Counted from the stretch's first letter, positions 6,460 through 15,717 are shown. The stretch is 64,000 bases of DNA from Terriglobus roseus (GCF_900105625.1 NZ_FNSD01000001.1:2108001-2172000); one strand, 5' to 3'. The notes: generated by a model from the letters alone, not told the origin. Made by a program: numbers and translations.

Positions 6460-9078
6460 CTAGATCTTGCTGACGCGCTGGACTTCGCGGACGCCGGGGA
6501 CTCGGCGCATGTCGACCGTTAGTTTGTTCAGGTGGCGGAGGTCGAGGGTTTCTACGACGAATTCCACGGTAGCGGTGGTGCCGTCGTCGTTGGCGCGGGA
6601 GTCTACGGAGCGGATGTTGGTGTCGTCGTCGGAGATGATGGCGGTGAGTTCTTTGAGCATGCCGCTGCGGTCGTCGCAGGTGACGATGAGGCGTACGGGG
6701 TAGCGGGTGGGCTTGGGGGAGGTGCCGCCGCTGGGTGTGTTGCTTTCGGGCATGGGGGCCCACTCGACCTGGATGCGGCGGTCGCTCTCATAGAGCAGGT
6801 TTTGCACGTTGGGACAGCTGCGGGCGTGGACTGCGACGCCTTTGCCGCGGGTGACATAGCCGACAATCTCTTCGCCGCGGATGGGGTTACAACAGCGTGC
6901 GCGGTAGACGAGCAGATCGCCCTGGCCTTCGACCTGGAGCGAGTCCGAGCCTTTGCCGAAGTAGACGCGCTTGACCGCGTCGGACATCTTCGAAAGATCG
7001 GAGGCGGGTACGTTGGCGAGGCTGCCCGTCGGAGTTTCTTGTTTGTGGCTGCTTGTTTCTTGTTCGCTTGCGTCGAGTTTGGTGCTGCCGGGTACGAGTT
7101 TGTTTAACGCCTGGCGGGCGCTGTATTTCCCGAAGCCAATGGCTCCGAGTAAGTCAGGACCGGCGCCGAGGCCGTAGTCGATGGCGACGCGGTCGTAGTC
7201 TGCGTCGTTCAACTTATGCAGACTTACTTTGAATTTACGGGCTTCGCGCTCGAGTAACTTGCGGCCGATTTCAATGGCGCGTTCGCGCTGGTGCTCGTTG
7301 AGCCAGTGCTTGATCTTGTTGCGGGCACGTGAGGACTTTACGAACGACAGCCAGTCGCGCGAGGGTGTGTGGCCGGTCTGCGTGGTGATCTCAACGATGT
7401 CGCCGTTGCGCAAACGATGCCGGAGCGGCACGATCCGACCGTTGACCTTGGCACCGACGGTCGTGTGACCGACCTCGGTGTGGATGGTGTAGGCGAAGTC
7501 GATGGGGCTGGCGTCCTTGGGCAGGACGACAACCTTGCCCTTGGGCGTGAAGGTGTAGACCTCCTCGGGGTACAGGTCGATTTTGAGCGTCGACATGAAC
7601 TCGTTGGGGTCGGTCATCTCGCGCTGCCATTCCATCAACTGGCGGACCCATGCGAGGCGCTGCTCGTCTTTGGCATTGACGGATTCGTTGGCCTTGTACT
7701 TCCAGTGCGCGGCGATGCCGTCTTCGGCGATGCGGTGCATTTCCTCGGTGCGGATCTGCACTTCGAACTGGTAGCCGCCTTCGGCGACGAGCGTGGTGTG
7801 CAGCGACTGGTAGAGGTTGGGCCGCGGCATGGCGATGAAGTCCTTGATACGGCCGGGGACGGGGCGCCAGATGCTGTGGAGCAAGCCGAGGATGGCGTAA
7901 CAGTCCTGCACGGTCTGCGTGATGACGCGGACGGCGAAGAGGTCGTGTACCTGCGAGATATCGTCGTCGCCGCCCTGGGCTGCGTCGGCGACTAACTTCT
8001 GATTGATGGAGTAGAGGCGCTTGATGCGGTACTCGACGCGTCCGGGCAGGCCGTGGCGGGTAAGTTCGAGTTGGAAGCGCGAGACGATGTTATCGAGGAA
8101 TTCTTCGCCGCCGCGGTTGCGGACTAACTCGACGTCCTGCGCGAGTTTTAAGAAGCGGGCGGGATCGACGTACTGGAAGGCCAGGTCTTCAAACTCGCCG
8201 CGTAACTTACCCATGCCGAGTCGGTGGGCGAGTGGCGCGTAGATATCCAGAGTCTCGCGTGCAATGCGCTGCTGCTTCTCCGGCTTCAGGTGGCCGAGGG
8301 TGCGCATGTTGTGCAGGCGGTCGGCCATCTTGATGAGGACGACGCGGATGTCACTGACCATGGCGAGGAGCATCTTGCGGATGTTTTCGGCCTGGTGGTC
8401 TTCCTTGTTGGCGAACTTGATGCGGTCGAGCTTGGTGACGCCGTCGACGATGTGCGCGACCTGCGGGCCGAAGCGTCGGGAGATCTCTTCGGTGGAGACG
8501 GGCGTGTCTTCCACGGCATCGTGCAGGAGGCCTGCGGCGATCGCGGTGGAGTCCATCTTCATCTCGGCGAGGACCTGGCCGACTTCAAGCGGGTGGATGA
8601 TGTAGGGCTCGCCGCTGGCGCGCTTCTGACCTTCGTGCTGCGCCATGCAGAACTGCCAGGCGGAGCGGACGATTTCGAGGTCGTCGCCGGGGCGGTTGGC
8701 GCGGACGGTGGCCAGCAGGATCTCAAAGTCGTGGTCGATCTTTGAGGTCACTTCTTTTGCGAAGTTAGGCAGGTAGAGCGCGGAGGCGAGCGGCGGTGGG
8801 AGCGGCTTCTCAGTGGGCGGCCCGGGTTGCGCGAGGACGCCGGCTGGCTCTGCGAGGGATTCCAGCGCAAGGGCCTCGGGGTCAAGCGGCGCGGGAATGC
8901 CGTTCGATTGGGGCGCGGCCGGCGCGGGCATGGGGCGGCGCAACGAGTCTTCCGGCGCAAGGGGTTTCTGCGCAGGGAGAGCCGCCTCAAGATTCCGCCC
9001 GGAATCGCTGGAGGTGATGGTTGTGGAATCGGTTGTCGCTGGCGCCGGCTGCGGAGAGACCGACTGCGAGTGGTCCAT
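6460..9078 (-). CDS. relA: bifunctional (p)ppGpp synthetase/hydrolase RelA/SpoT
   Basis: 872 residues, full-length for a Rel protein plus a Pro/Ala-rich N-terminal extension of about 110 residues. Domains in order: HD hydrolase (H148, IIHPLEV, LLHDAVEDT 184-192); synthetase with YRIKRLYSINQKL, GRIKDFIAMPRPNLYQSLHT and QIRTEEMHRIAEDGIAAHW; TGS (VYTFTPKGKVVVLP); a CC/RIS segment (RCCNPIRGEEIVGYVTRGKG); and a C-terminal ACT domain. Both active sites look intact, so it should make and degrade the stringent-response alarmone on starved ribosomes. The start at 9078 has no strong Shine-Dalgarno, so a shorter N-terminus is possible. It appears monocistronic. Confidence 0.95.
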   Translation of the reverse strand: MDHSQSVSPQPAPATTDSTTITSSDSGRNLEAALPAQKPLAPEDSLRRPMPAPAAPQSNGIPAPLDPEALALESLAEPAGVLAQPGPPTEKPLPPPLASALYLPNFAKEVTSKIDHDFEILLATVRANRPGDDLEIVRSAWQFCMAQHEGQKRASGEPYIIHPLEVGQVLAEMKMDSTAIAAGLLHDAVEDTPVSTEEISRRFGPQVAHIVDGVTKLDRIKFANKEDHQAENIRKMLLAMVSDIRVVLIKMADRLHNMRTLGHLKPEKQQRIARETLDIYAPLAHRLGMGKLRGEFEDLAFQYVDPARFLKLAQDVELVRNRGGEEFLDNIVSRFQLELTRHGLPGRVEYRIKRLYSINQKLVADAAQGGDDDISQVHDLFAVRVITQTVQDCYAILGLLHSIWRPVPGRIKDFIAMPRPNLYQSLHTTLVAEGGYQFEVQIRTEEMHRIAEDGIAAHWKYKANESVNAKDEQRLAWVRQLMEWQREMTDPNEFMSTLKIDLYPEEVYTFTPKGKVVVLPKDASPIDFAYTIHTEVGHTTVGAKVNGRIVPLRHRLRNGDIVEITTQTGHTPSRDWLSFVKSSRARNKIKHWLNEHQRERAIEIGRKLLEREARKFKVSLHKLNDADYDRVAIDYGLGAGPDLLGAIGFGKYSARQALNKLVPGSTKLDASEQETSSHKQETPTGSLANVPASDLSKMSDAVKRVYFGKGSDSLQVEGQGDLLVYRARCCNPIRGEEIVGYVTRGKGVAVHARSCPNVQNLLYESDRRIQVEWAPMPESNTPSGGTSPKPTRYPVRLIVTCDDRSGMLKELTAIISDDDTNIRSVDSRANDDGTTATVEFVVETLDLRHLNKLTVDMRRVPGVREVQRVSKI

Positions 9079-9133
9079 AGGTCATTCTAGCTTGCGGCCG
9101 CGGGCCGACTGTTAGCAGAAGAGCGGGATTGTG

Positions 9134-10381
9134 TCAGGGCTGGCGCGGTGAGGCGTTGTTGGCCTGGCCATTGGGCGGTGCGGGGGGTGGGCCAATGCGT
9201 AAAAATCCTGCGATCGGCGCTTTGCCGGTGTGGGCCCAGTTCACGAGCTCGTCAAACGCGCGGCCCACTTCTTCCGGTGAGAAGGCGCAGTGGCCTTCGT
9301 GGTGTACGTACTGCTGCACCAGGTTGTCGGCGTAGCCTGCGTGCGCGACTTCCGCAGCGTACAGCGTCAGGGAGTTCGCAGGAATCAGCGGGTCGTAGAT
9401 GGTATGCAGCGCGAGCATAGGCCGCGTAAGCCGGCCGCTGGGCCAGTAGTGTGCCATCAGGTAATCGCGCGCTTTCGGGTCGGGCGCGTAACGGTGCACG
9501 CCGTCATTCAGCGCGTAGTCCGTGATGGTGTTGATGCTGGTGCCGGTGTACAGCCAGTTGCGATTGTCGAAAGGATTACCACCGGCCTTTCGCTGCATGT
9601 CGCCGATGACATACGTGTAATAGCCGATGACGCGAGAGACTTCCACATCCGAATGCAGCAGGGTAAGTTCGCGCATGGCGAGTGCGGCATCGGGCTTCGA
9701 GCGCAGTGCGGCAAGTACTTTCGCGCGCAGGGCGTCGCTCTCCTGAAAGTCTGCGGGGACGGGATCGAGGGGTCCCATCAGGCCCGGGAAGTAGTAATCA
9801 AATGCTGCGCGGGTGGCGAAGCGGCGGTCCAGATGCACGTAGCTTGGGCCGACGGCGCCGCACAGGTCAAGGCCTGCGATGTAAGTGAACTTACCCTTCT
9901 GCTGGGGATTCAGCTCCATCGTGATCATGGTGAGCGCACCGCCCATGCTGCCGCCGGCGGCGTAGGTTTCGCGTGGCTGACCGTACTGCTTGATGAAGTA
10001 GCGGCGCAGCGATTCCGTATCAACATAGCCGGCCTGCAGAGCCCAACCGGTTTCGCTGTAGCCGCTTTGAATGACGGCATAGCCGCGCTTGAACATCTGC
10101 TCCGGCTGTGCACCGATGCTGCCATCGAGGCGGAAACGGAAGGGTGATTCCGAGTAGCCATGGTAGAAGACGACCAACGCGTGGTTCCAGTTTGCGGGCA
10201 CGTCGATGCGGTACTCTGCGCGGCCAAGCACGCCGACCTCGATGGTCCCGGCGGAGGACTTCAGGACTTCCGGCTCGCCCGTGGGCGTCGGCGATGCCTG
10301 CGCGAACGCACGGCCGCATGCTGCCGCGAGCATTGCAGCAGCTACGCAGCAGAGGAGCCGACGCCGAAGATGCATGAACAT
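9134..10381 (-). CDS. secreted alpha/beta hydrolase
   Basis: About 415 residues from the ATG at 10381, chosen because a signal peptide follows directly (LRRRLLCCVAAAMLAAACG, cleavage near AFAQA); the frame stays open to 10447. Nucleophile elbow AAGGSMGGAL (GxSxG variant with Ser), an acid in IYDPLIP and a catalytic His in HHEGHCAF fit an alpha/beta-hydrolase fold. VVFYHGYSE supplies the oxyanion-loop HG. It is probably an exported esterase or peptidase of unknown substrate. A Cys in AAACG could alternatively be a lipobox. It lies downstream of an unrelated intergenic region and is co-directional with relA, with 55 bases between them. Confidence 0.75.
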   Translation of the reverse strand: MFMHLRRRLLCCVAAAMLAAACGRAFAQASPTPTGEPEVLKSSAGTIEVGVLGRAEYRIDVPANWNHALVVFYHGYSESPFRFRLDGSIGAQPEQMFKRGYAVIQSGYSETGWALQAGYVDTESLRRYFIKQYGQPRETYAAGGSMGGALTMITMELNPQQKGKFTYIAGLDLCGAVGPSYVHLDRRFATRAAFDYYFPGLMGPLDPVPADFQESDALRAKVLAALRSKPDAALAMRELTLLHSDVEVSRVIGYYTYVIGDMQRKAGGNPFDNRNWLYTGTSINTITDYALNDGVHRYAPDPKARDYLMAHYWPSGRLTRPMLALHTIYDPLIPANSLTLYAAEVAHAGYADNLVQQYVHHEGHCAFSPEEVGRAFDELVNWAHTGKAPIAGFLRIGPPPAPPNGQANNASPRQP

Positions 10382-10711
10382 CTGGATGTGATGAGGATAC
10401 CGCAGACGCCATGTTCGCAGTGACCGGAGGGGCTTTCTGTCTGCCATGGCCTGGTTGTGGGAGTTCAGCCGCTAAGGTCTGTCGATTGCTTGCGGCGGCC
10501 CGGGAAGCATACCGCGGAGCTGAAGACCCTTTCTTTCGCCGGATTCGGCAGCATCCATACCAACCCTTTGAAGCGAGACATAGGCGCCCTCCGATCGCGA
10601 CTGCCTGCGCAATTCGAATGACACTCCCCTCCGACATCAGGGAGAATGCTTTACACGCGGCTGCCGTCCGACCGATGCGATTGCTGCACACCTGATTCGG
10701 AGGACCACTGC
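10382..10711. other. intergenic region between divergent genes
   Basis: Divergent promoter region between the alpha/beta hydrolase (minus) and the TIGR03435 protein (plus). I see no RNA gene, repeat or convincing promoter in it beyond the GGAGG that precedes 10712. Confidence 0.4.
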
Positions 10712-11548
10712 ATGCTGTTTCTTCTGCGCAATGTCTTGTTTGCAGGCGCGCTTGCGATTGCGCAGGCGCGCTCTGCCGGTGTGGCTCCGCTCACCTCGGG
10801 AAAGTCGCCTCTTGCCTGGGCATCGGTGGCCATCCATGAGAGCGACCCGACAAAAGACGCGACCTCCTGGAACAGTCAAGCCAACGGCGTGGACATCAGA
10901 GGCCTGGGCTTGAAGCAACTGATCTCGCAGGGCTATGACTTCAGCGTGACGCCCTTTCGGGACGATGAGATCTCGGGGCTTCCGAACTGGGCACGGAGCA
11001 CGCGGTATGACATCGTGGCCCGCGTGGATACCGAAGATATTCCGGCATTCAAGAAGATCACCGATCTGTCCATGCAGGACACCATCGCAGCCTTCTCTGC
11101 CCGGCAGGCTACGGGCCAGATGCTGATGATGCAGAGTCTGCTAACGGATCGGTTCCATCTGAAGGTTCACTGGGAACAGAAAGAACGCGCGGTATACACG
11201 CTGTCCGTGGCGAAGGGTGGGCTTCGTTTGCAACCGGCTGCCGATACACTCCATGGTTCGATGATGTTTTCTCGAGGGCACCTTTCGGGGAAAGGTGTGC
11301 CGGTGTCATTCCTCGCAAGCCTGCTCGAAATCCCTTCGGACCGGACTGTGTCGGACATGACTGGCGTGACCGGTTCTTATGATTTCGATCTGCGCTTCGA
11401 TCCTGCAGATGGTGCTGCGGAGACACCTTCCAACGACCCCAATCTGTTCACCGCTTTACAGGAGCAGCTTGGGCTGAAGCTGCAGAGTAGCCGCGCTTCC
11501 GTTCCGGTACTGGTGGTCGATCACGTGGAGCGGCCCACGCCGAATTGA
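10712..11548 (+). CDS. TIGR03435 family (DUF3738) exported protein
   Basis: About 278 residues from the ATG at 10712, preceded by TTCGGAGGACC; upstream in-frame starts lack a ribosome site. Signal peptide, then the pattern of Acidobacteria-expanded TIGR03435 proteins: FAxASVAIHESDP, GLGLKQLISQGYD near residue 70, RYDIVARVD, MMQSLLTDRFHLKVHWEQKE, YTLSVAKGGLRLQPA, VSDMTGVTGSYDFDLRFDPA, and a LGLKLQSSRASVPVLVVDHVERP end. The family is paralogous in this phylum and has no established function; some members sit beside BlaR-type peptidases, but none is present here. It ends next to a REP-like element (11579-11695). Confidence 0.85.
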   Translation: MLFLLRNVLFAGALAIAQARSAGVAPLTSGKSPLAWASVAIHESDPTKDATSWNSQANGVDIRGLGLKQLISQGYDFSVTPFRDDEISGLPNWARSTRYDIVARVDTEDIPAFKKITDLSMQDTIAAFSARQATGQMLMMQSLLTDRFHLKVHWEQKERAVYTLSVAKGGLRLQPAADTLHGSMMFSRGHLSGKGVPVSFLASLLEIPSDRTVSDMTGVTGSYDFDLRFDPADGAAETPSNDPNLFTALQEQLGLKLQSSRASVPVLVVDHVERPTPN

Positions 11549-11578
11549 CTCGCCGCGGGCGTGGACCAAGACTTACTT

Positions 11579-11695
11579 CGCGGGCTTAAACCCGTTATGT
11601 GGGTGATCCTTATGGCAGAGCGGAAGCCATGCCCCTCCGAAAGTCTTCGCTTTGCTCGAAGGCCCACTTATCCGCTTTGCGTAGGAATGGGCCAC
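11579..11695 (+). repeat. diverged REP-like element, copy 1
   Basis: Contains the same ordered parts as the fuller copies at 13324 and 20271: a TTAAA-type palindrome (cgggcttaaacccg), a GGC-rich hairpin (atggcagagcggaagccat), cttcgctttgctcgaaggcccact and gaatgggccac. It is more degenerate than the others. It occupies the gap between the TIGR03435 gene and the glycoside hydrolase gene. Confidence 0.55.
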
Positions 11696-11724
11696 GGGGT
11701 TTGTGCCGCGCTTAGTATGGCGAG

Positions 11725-13338
11725 ATGGATCGCAGGCAGATGTTGAAGGTGACGGCGGGCGTTGCTGCGGGGCTGATTATCGAGGTCGTTGAGGGGCCGG
11801 TTGCGGACGCACTGCCGGGTGCGGCTGAGGGACTGGTGGCTCTCTGGGATTGCTTCGAGGTTTCGCTGCCTGGGCCTGCCGACGGAAATCCGTTTCTCGA
11901 GGTGACGTTTGCGGCGAAGTTCTCGCAGGGTTCTCGTGTCCTGTCTGTGCCCGGCTTTTATGACGGCGATGGCCGCTACATGGTCCGCTTCATGCCCGAT
12001 GCCGTGGGCGACTGGACGTATGTGACGGAGAGCAACGTGCCCACGCTGGCAGGTCATAAGGGCGGCCTTCGCGTGGTGGCTGCGAGCGGTAACAACCATG
12101 GGCCGGTGCGAGTGGCTCATCGCTTCCACTTTGCCTTTGCGGATGGCAAGCCTTACTTCCCTTTCGGCACGACGTGTTACTCCATGGGCTTTATGGGAGA
12201 ACCTTATGAGACGCAGACGCTGGACGCGCTGCGCACCGCAGGCTTCAACAAGGTGCGGCTGTGCCTGATGCCGAAGGGACAGGGCTCGCGACCGGAGCCT
12301 CGTTTGCCGTTCGTGAAGATACCGGCAAACGATGGCAGGCCGTCGCACTTCGATGCAGCGCGGTTCGACCCGGAGTTCTTTCGACACTTTGAGCAGCGCG
12401 TGCTGGATCTGCAGAGGATGGGCATTGAGGCCGATGTGATTCTCTTTCATCCCTATGACGGCTGGGGCTTGAAGAGTATGTCGGCCGAAGAGGATGATCG
12501 CTATCTTCGGTATGCCGTCGCTCGGCTGGCGGCTTATCGCAATGTGTGGTGGTCGATCGCGAATGAGTATGACCTGGTCAAGACCAGGACGATGACCGAC
12601 TGGGACCGACACTTCCAGGTGGTGGTTGCGAGTGATCCATATGAACACCTGCGCTCGATCCATCACAGCAAGGTGGTCTATGACCACGGCAAACCGTGGT
12701 GTACCCACGCCAGCCTGCAGGAGTATGACTTCAACAAGTCCGAAGAGCGGCGGCAGGCGTGGGGCAAGCCGATTGTCTATGACGAAATTCAGTACGAGGG
12801 CAACATCGCTCGCCGCTGGGGGAATCTTTCGGCCGAGGAGATGACACGGCGCTTCTGGCTGGCGACGGTGGCGGGCGCCTATGCGACGCACGGTGATACT
12901 TTTCTCACGCCACCGGGGGAACCTGTGTGGAGCGATGGCGGCAAACTACGTGGTTCGAGCGCGCCTCGCATCAAGTTTCTGCGCGAAATAGTGGAAGGCC
13001 TGCCGACGGCCGGGCTGAATGAGTTTGTGGGTGCTTATTACCTGTCGGCTGGTATTGAAGGTCAGGTGTATCTCTATTACTTCGATTTTCATGCGCTGGC
13101 TGAGTATGACTTTCCCTTGCCTGCAGGGATTACTTTCAAGGGATGGCTGATCGATCCGTTCGCCATGACTCGTATGGAATTGCCGGGCACCTATACCGGT
13201 AAGACGAAGGGCACCTCGGCTGTGATCGATGAGAATGTCGGACAGGCGGCGGCCGGTGGCACGAATCATCTGGTGCTGCCGGGTCGCCCCGGGATGGCGG
13301 CCTTGTTTGTGCGGGTGGGGAGTTCCCTCAGGGGCTAA
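11725..13338 (+). CDS. Tat-exported glycoside hydrolase (DUF5060/DUF4038-like)
   Basis: 537 residues. N-terminus MDRRQMLKVTAGVAAG is a twin-arginine-like signal. It is followed by a beta-sandwich of DUF5060 type (AKFSQGSRVLSVPGFYDGDG, VGDWTYVT), then a TIM-barrel glycosidase region. Probable acid/base N280-E281 (WSIANEYD) and nucleophile in VYDEIQYEG (E354 or E358), plus FHPYDGWG and FGTTCYSMGF, match apiosidase-like/DUF4038 enzymes. A C-terminal small beta domain ends near 525. It would act on plant or exopolysaccharide glycans outside the cytoplasm; the sugar is not predictable. The last codons and TAA lie inside a REP-like repeat (13324-13457), and another copy lies just upstream. Confidence 0.8.
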   Translation: MDRRQMLKVTAGVAAGLIIEVVEGPVADALPGAAEGLVALWDCFEVSLPGPADGNPFLEVTFAAKFSQGSRVLSVPGFYDGDGRYMVRFMPDAVGDWTYVTESNVPTLAGHKGGLRVVAASGNNHGPVRVAHRFHFAFADGKPYFPFGTTCYSMGFMGEPYETQTLDALRTAGFNKVRLCLMPKGQGSRPEPRLPFVKIPANDGRPSHFDAARFDPEFFRHFEQRVLDLQRMGIEADVILFHPYDGWGLKSMSAEEDDRYLRYAVARLAAYRNVWWSIANEYDLVKTRTMTDWDRHFQVVVASDPYEHLRSIHHSKVVYDHGKPWCTHASLQEYDFNKSEERRQAWGKPIVYDEIQYEGNIARRWGNLSAEEMTRRFWLATVAGAYATHGDTFLTPPGEPVWSDGGKLRGSSAPRIKFLREIVEGLPTAGLNEFVGAYYLSAGIEGQVYLYYFDFHALAEYDFPLPAGITFKGWLIDPFAMTRMELPGTYTGKTKGTSAVIDENVGQAAAGGTNHLVLPGRPGMAALFVRVGSSLRG

Positions 13339-13457
13339 AGCCCGGTTTTGGGTGTGATGCTTGATGGCATGGCTGAAGCCATGCCCTCCGAAAGAGGTTC
13401 GTGCTTTACGCGAATGTCCCACTCATGACGATGAAGCTGTCATGAATGAGGCACCCG
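13324..13457 (+). repeat. REP-like element, copy 2 (full length)
   Basis: About 134 bases made of ordered parts: tccctcaggggctaaagccc, ggcatggctgaagccatgcc, ccgaaagaggttcgtgcttt, and the core cactcatgacgatgaagctg with tcatgaatgaggcacccg. The core has a 7-bp perfect inverted repeat TCATGAC...GTCATGA. It matches the copy at 20271-20390 over its whole length and supplies the last codons and stop of the glycoside hydrolase. Confidence 0.8.
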
Positions 13458-13475
13458 GAGTTGTCGTTGCAATGC

Positions 13476-13504
13476 AAAGCGGATGCCCGTTGGGCATCCG
13501 CTTT
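13476..13504. terminator. hairpin terminator of the L,D-transpeptidase gene
   Basis: Perfect 13-bp stem (aaagcggatgccc / gggcatccgcttt) with a 3-base loop, 24 bases past the minus-strand stop at 13528. A/T ends make it usable on both strands. Confidence 0.8.
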
Positions 13505-13527
13505 CTGGTACTGACTGGACTTTTTGT

Positions 13528-15243
13528 TTATGCGTCCTTTTCGGTGACTGCCTTCATTGGTTTCTGAGGATACGGGCGGCCGGCATCGAGTGTCTTTTCG
13601 AGGTCTGCGTCGTAGCCATACATGTCCTTGAAGAAGTGGATCTCGCCGTCGTCAGACCAGGCAGTGGAGTAAAAGATCACTACCGGGATCGGCTTGGGGA
13701 GCGAGACAGACTTGTTGTCGTCGCCGTTGGCCATGGCTTCTGCGATCGTGTCTGCATCCCACTTGGGGTTGTCGCGGAGGACCCAGTCTGCGAGCTTCGG
13801 CGGGTCCTGTACGCGGACGCAGCCGTGGGAGTAATCACGGCGTGTGCGCGAGAAGAGTGCCTTCTCATTGGTGTCGTGCAGATACACGTTGAACTGGTTG
13901 GGGAACATGAACTTCACCAGGCCCAGCGAGTTCGAGGTGCCGGCCTTCTGCCGGACCATGACCGTGCCCTGCGCGATGCGGTTCATGTCGGGCGATGCGG
14001 GCTGGCCCTTCAGATCAACCGTCTCGTAGTTCTTCGCGCCCAGGTAGCCGGGCTGCTTTTCCATGTGCGGAATGATCTCTTTCTTCGCGATCGACGGCGG
14101 CACATTCCAGTACGGGCGGAAGACGAGATACTTCATCTGATCCGCGATCATGGGTGTGTGGTGCGTGTCGTCGCTGCTGGCGCCGTCGACAACATTCATG
14201 CGGAAGACTTCATGATGATCGGCGCCGGTGCCTTCGAAGGCACGTAGCTGAAATTCAGGCAGGTTCACCATGATGGCTGCGTTCTGATAGTCGTCGTTCA
14301 GCCAGCGCCAGCGCTCCATGCTGTCGGCGATCTGTGTGACGCGCGCGGTCACCGGCGTGTTCAGTGCGACGACGACATCGTGCCCAAGCTTGCCGTCTTC
14401 AGCAATGCCGTGGCGATGCTGGAAGTGCTTCAGAGCGTCCGTGACGGTGTTGATGTCTGCCGGCGCATTCGCATCGCCGCCCGTGGAGAGGTCACCATAC
14501 AGCGCCAGCTTCTGTTGCAGCGACTGCATCGCCGGATAACCTGCGGTGAGTGGAACGACCTTTGCCTTGCTGTCGATCTCCGGCAGAGGTGTGCTGTGGT
14601 CCTGCGGGACGAGGTCGAGATAGTGCGCGAGCGCAGTCTTCAACTGGCTGTACTGCGCGGCCTGCGGCTCGACAGCGTCCAGTGCCTTGGTGACGTCGCT
14701 GGCGTCCAACACCTGGCTGCTGAGGATGGCGGAGGCATCGATCTTGCGATCGTCATAACCCTTGATGCCGAAGGTGAAGTGCGCAGGATTCGCGCGGCCC
14801 ATGTGAAGGTCGCTGATGAAGCGCATGGCATTCACCGTCAGTGCCACGTCAAAGATCGCGACGCCTTCGGGCGACTTGAGATTTGCAACACGCTCCTGCC
14901 ACTTGCTGGCGTCGTAGTCGTCCGGGCGAAGGCCGCGCTTGATGGCATTGGAGAACTCGGAGAGCATGGCATTCGCCTGGGCGGTGGGCTTGCCGTTCTT
15001 GATCCAGACCGCGTCAAAGTCGTGCGTGTCATACACGCTGGCAACCTGCGACTGAATGTCCGCGAAGTCCGGATACTTCATACCGTCGAGCTTGCCGGGC
15101 GTGACGTCTGCCTGGATCTGGGCGGTGTAATCCGGCTCGGAGCTGGCGACGTGATGTGCCAGTTGATGTGCGCGCTTGCAACCAGACAGAAAGGACGTGG
15201 CGGAAAGGGCGCCGAGGAGGATCAGTTTAGGGAGCATTCGCAT
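13528..15243 (-). CDS. L,D-transpeptidase (YcbB/LdtD-like) lipoprotein
   Basis: 571 residues. A lipobox (SFLSGC, Cys22) ends a signal peptide, so it is anchored in a membrane facing the periplasm. Order: an N-terminal scaffold domain (SEFSNAIKRGLRPDDYDASKW), a peptidoglycan-binding repeat (VTDALKHFQHRHGIAEDGKLG), and a C-terminal YkuD catalytic domain with the Cys motif YSHGCVRVQDP and upstream H in VYLHDTNEKALFSR. The size and order equal YcbB-type enzymes that make 3-3 crosslinks between peptidoglycan stems. The catalytic Cys and His are present. It probably stands alone: a strong hairpin follows, and a divergent small gene lies upstream. Confidence 0.9.
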   Translation of the reverse strand: MRMLPKLILLGALSATSFLSGCKRAHQLAHHVASSEPDYTAQIQADVTPGKLDGMKYPDFADIQSQVASVYDTHDFDAVWIKNGKPTAQANAMLSEFSNAIKRGLRPDDYDASKWQERVANLKSPEGVAIFDVALTVNAMRFISDLHMGRANPAHFTFGIKGYDDRKIDASAILSSQVLDASDVTKALDAVEPQAAQYSQLKTALAHYLDLVPQDHSTPLPEIDSKAKVVPLTAGYPAMQSLQQKLALYGDLSTGGDANAPADINTVTDALKHFQHRHGIAEDGKLGHDVVVALNTPVTARVTQIADSMERWRWLNDDYQNAAIMVNLPEFQLRAFEGTGADHHEVFRMNVVDGASSDDTHHTPMIADQMKYLVFRPYWNVPPSIAKKEIIPHMEKQPGYLGAKNYETVDLKGQPASPDMNRIAQGTVMVRQKAGTSNSLGLVKFMFPNQFNVYLHDTNEKALFSRTRRDYSHGCVRVQDPPKLADWVLRDNPKWDADTIAEAMANGDDNKSVSLPKPIPVVIFYSTAWSDDGEIHFFKDMYGYDADLEKTLDAGRPYPQKPMKAVTEKDA

Positions 15244-15330
15244 GTGTATGCCAGCTAGGATGCGCGATTTGGCGTGGCGGTTCGTGTGGACCGTGTTTGG
15301 TTGGGTTCAGGGTGCTAGGCTGAGGCCTGC

Positions 15331-15591
15331 ATGGATGCACATTTCTTCAAGCTGGACCTGCGGTTGCTGGGCAATACGTTGTGGCTGCACGCCGATCCCT
15401 CCGGCGATACGCTGGGGCCGGACCATTCGCTGCGCAGTCTGCGGCCTGTGCGCTTTCGGACGGAGAGCGAGGCGCTCCGGGCGCTGACCGCCGCGGAAGT
15501 GGGCACGTGGACGAGCTTTCCGCACGACGGGATCTACGCCACGTTGTCGCACCGGGCGCTGCGGACGATCGGGTTTCGCGGAAACTTCTAG
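15331..15591 (+). CDS. small protein of unknown function
   Basis: 86 residues, divergent from the L,D-transpeptidase. Coding character is reasonable: a regular hydrophobic pattern (FKLDLRLLGNTLWLHADP), an acidic helix (RTESEALRALTAAEVGTWTS) and a short C-terminal motif. A weak GAGG lies 8 bases before the ATG. No signal peptide, membrane segment or known motif is visible. Strong overlapping frames exist on the other strand, so reality is moderately likely only. Confidence 0.45.
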   Translation: MDAHFFKLDLRLLGNTLWLHADPSGDTLGPDHSLRSLRPVRFRTESEALRALTAAEVGTWTSFPHDGIYATLSHRALRTIGFRGNF

Positions 15592-15676
15592 AGTCAGCGG
15601 ATTTTTCGCGGGATCGCGCTTGTCCGCGTGATTCGGCTGTTCCGCATGATTGGGTTGTCGCGTTTTCGGGCGATAT

Positions 15677-15717
15677 CCCACTCATGACGATGAAGCCGTC
15701 AGGAATGGGGCGCCCGG
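15677..15717 (+). repeat. REP-like core, copy 3
   Basis: Only the core is present: cccactcatgacgatgaagc followed by cgtcaggaatggggcgcccgg. One arm base is changed (CAGGAA for CATGAA), breaking the inverted repeat. It is in the gap between two converging genes. Confidence 0.65.

Noticed and set aside
6038-6763. 241-codon minus-strand frame across the relA end
   Set aside because: Its upstream part overlaps the relA coding sequence in another frame and is Arg/His/Pro-rich; only its Cys-motif segments belong to the decayed zinc-ribbon gene reported separately.
11668-12891. 407-codon minus-strand frame
   Set aside because: Antisense to the glycoside hydrolase gene; no recognisable domain.
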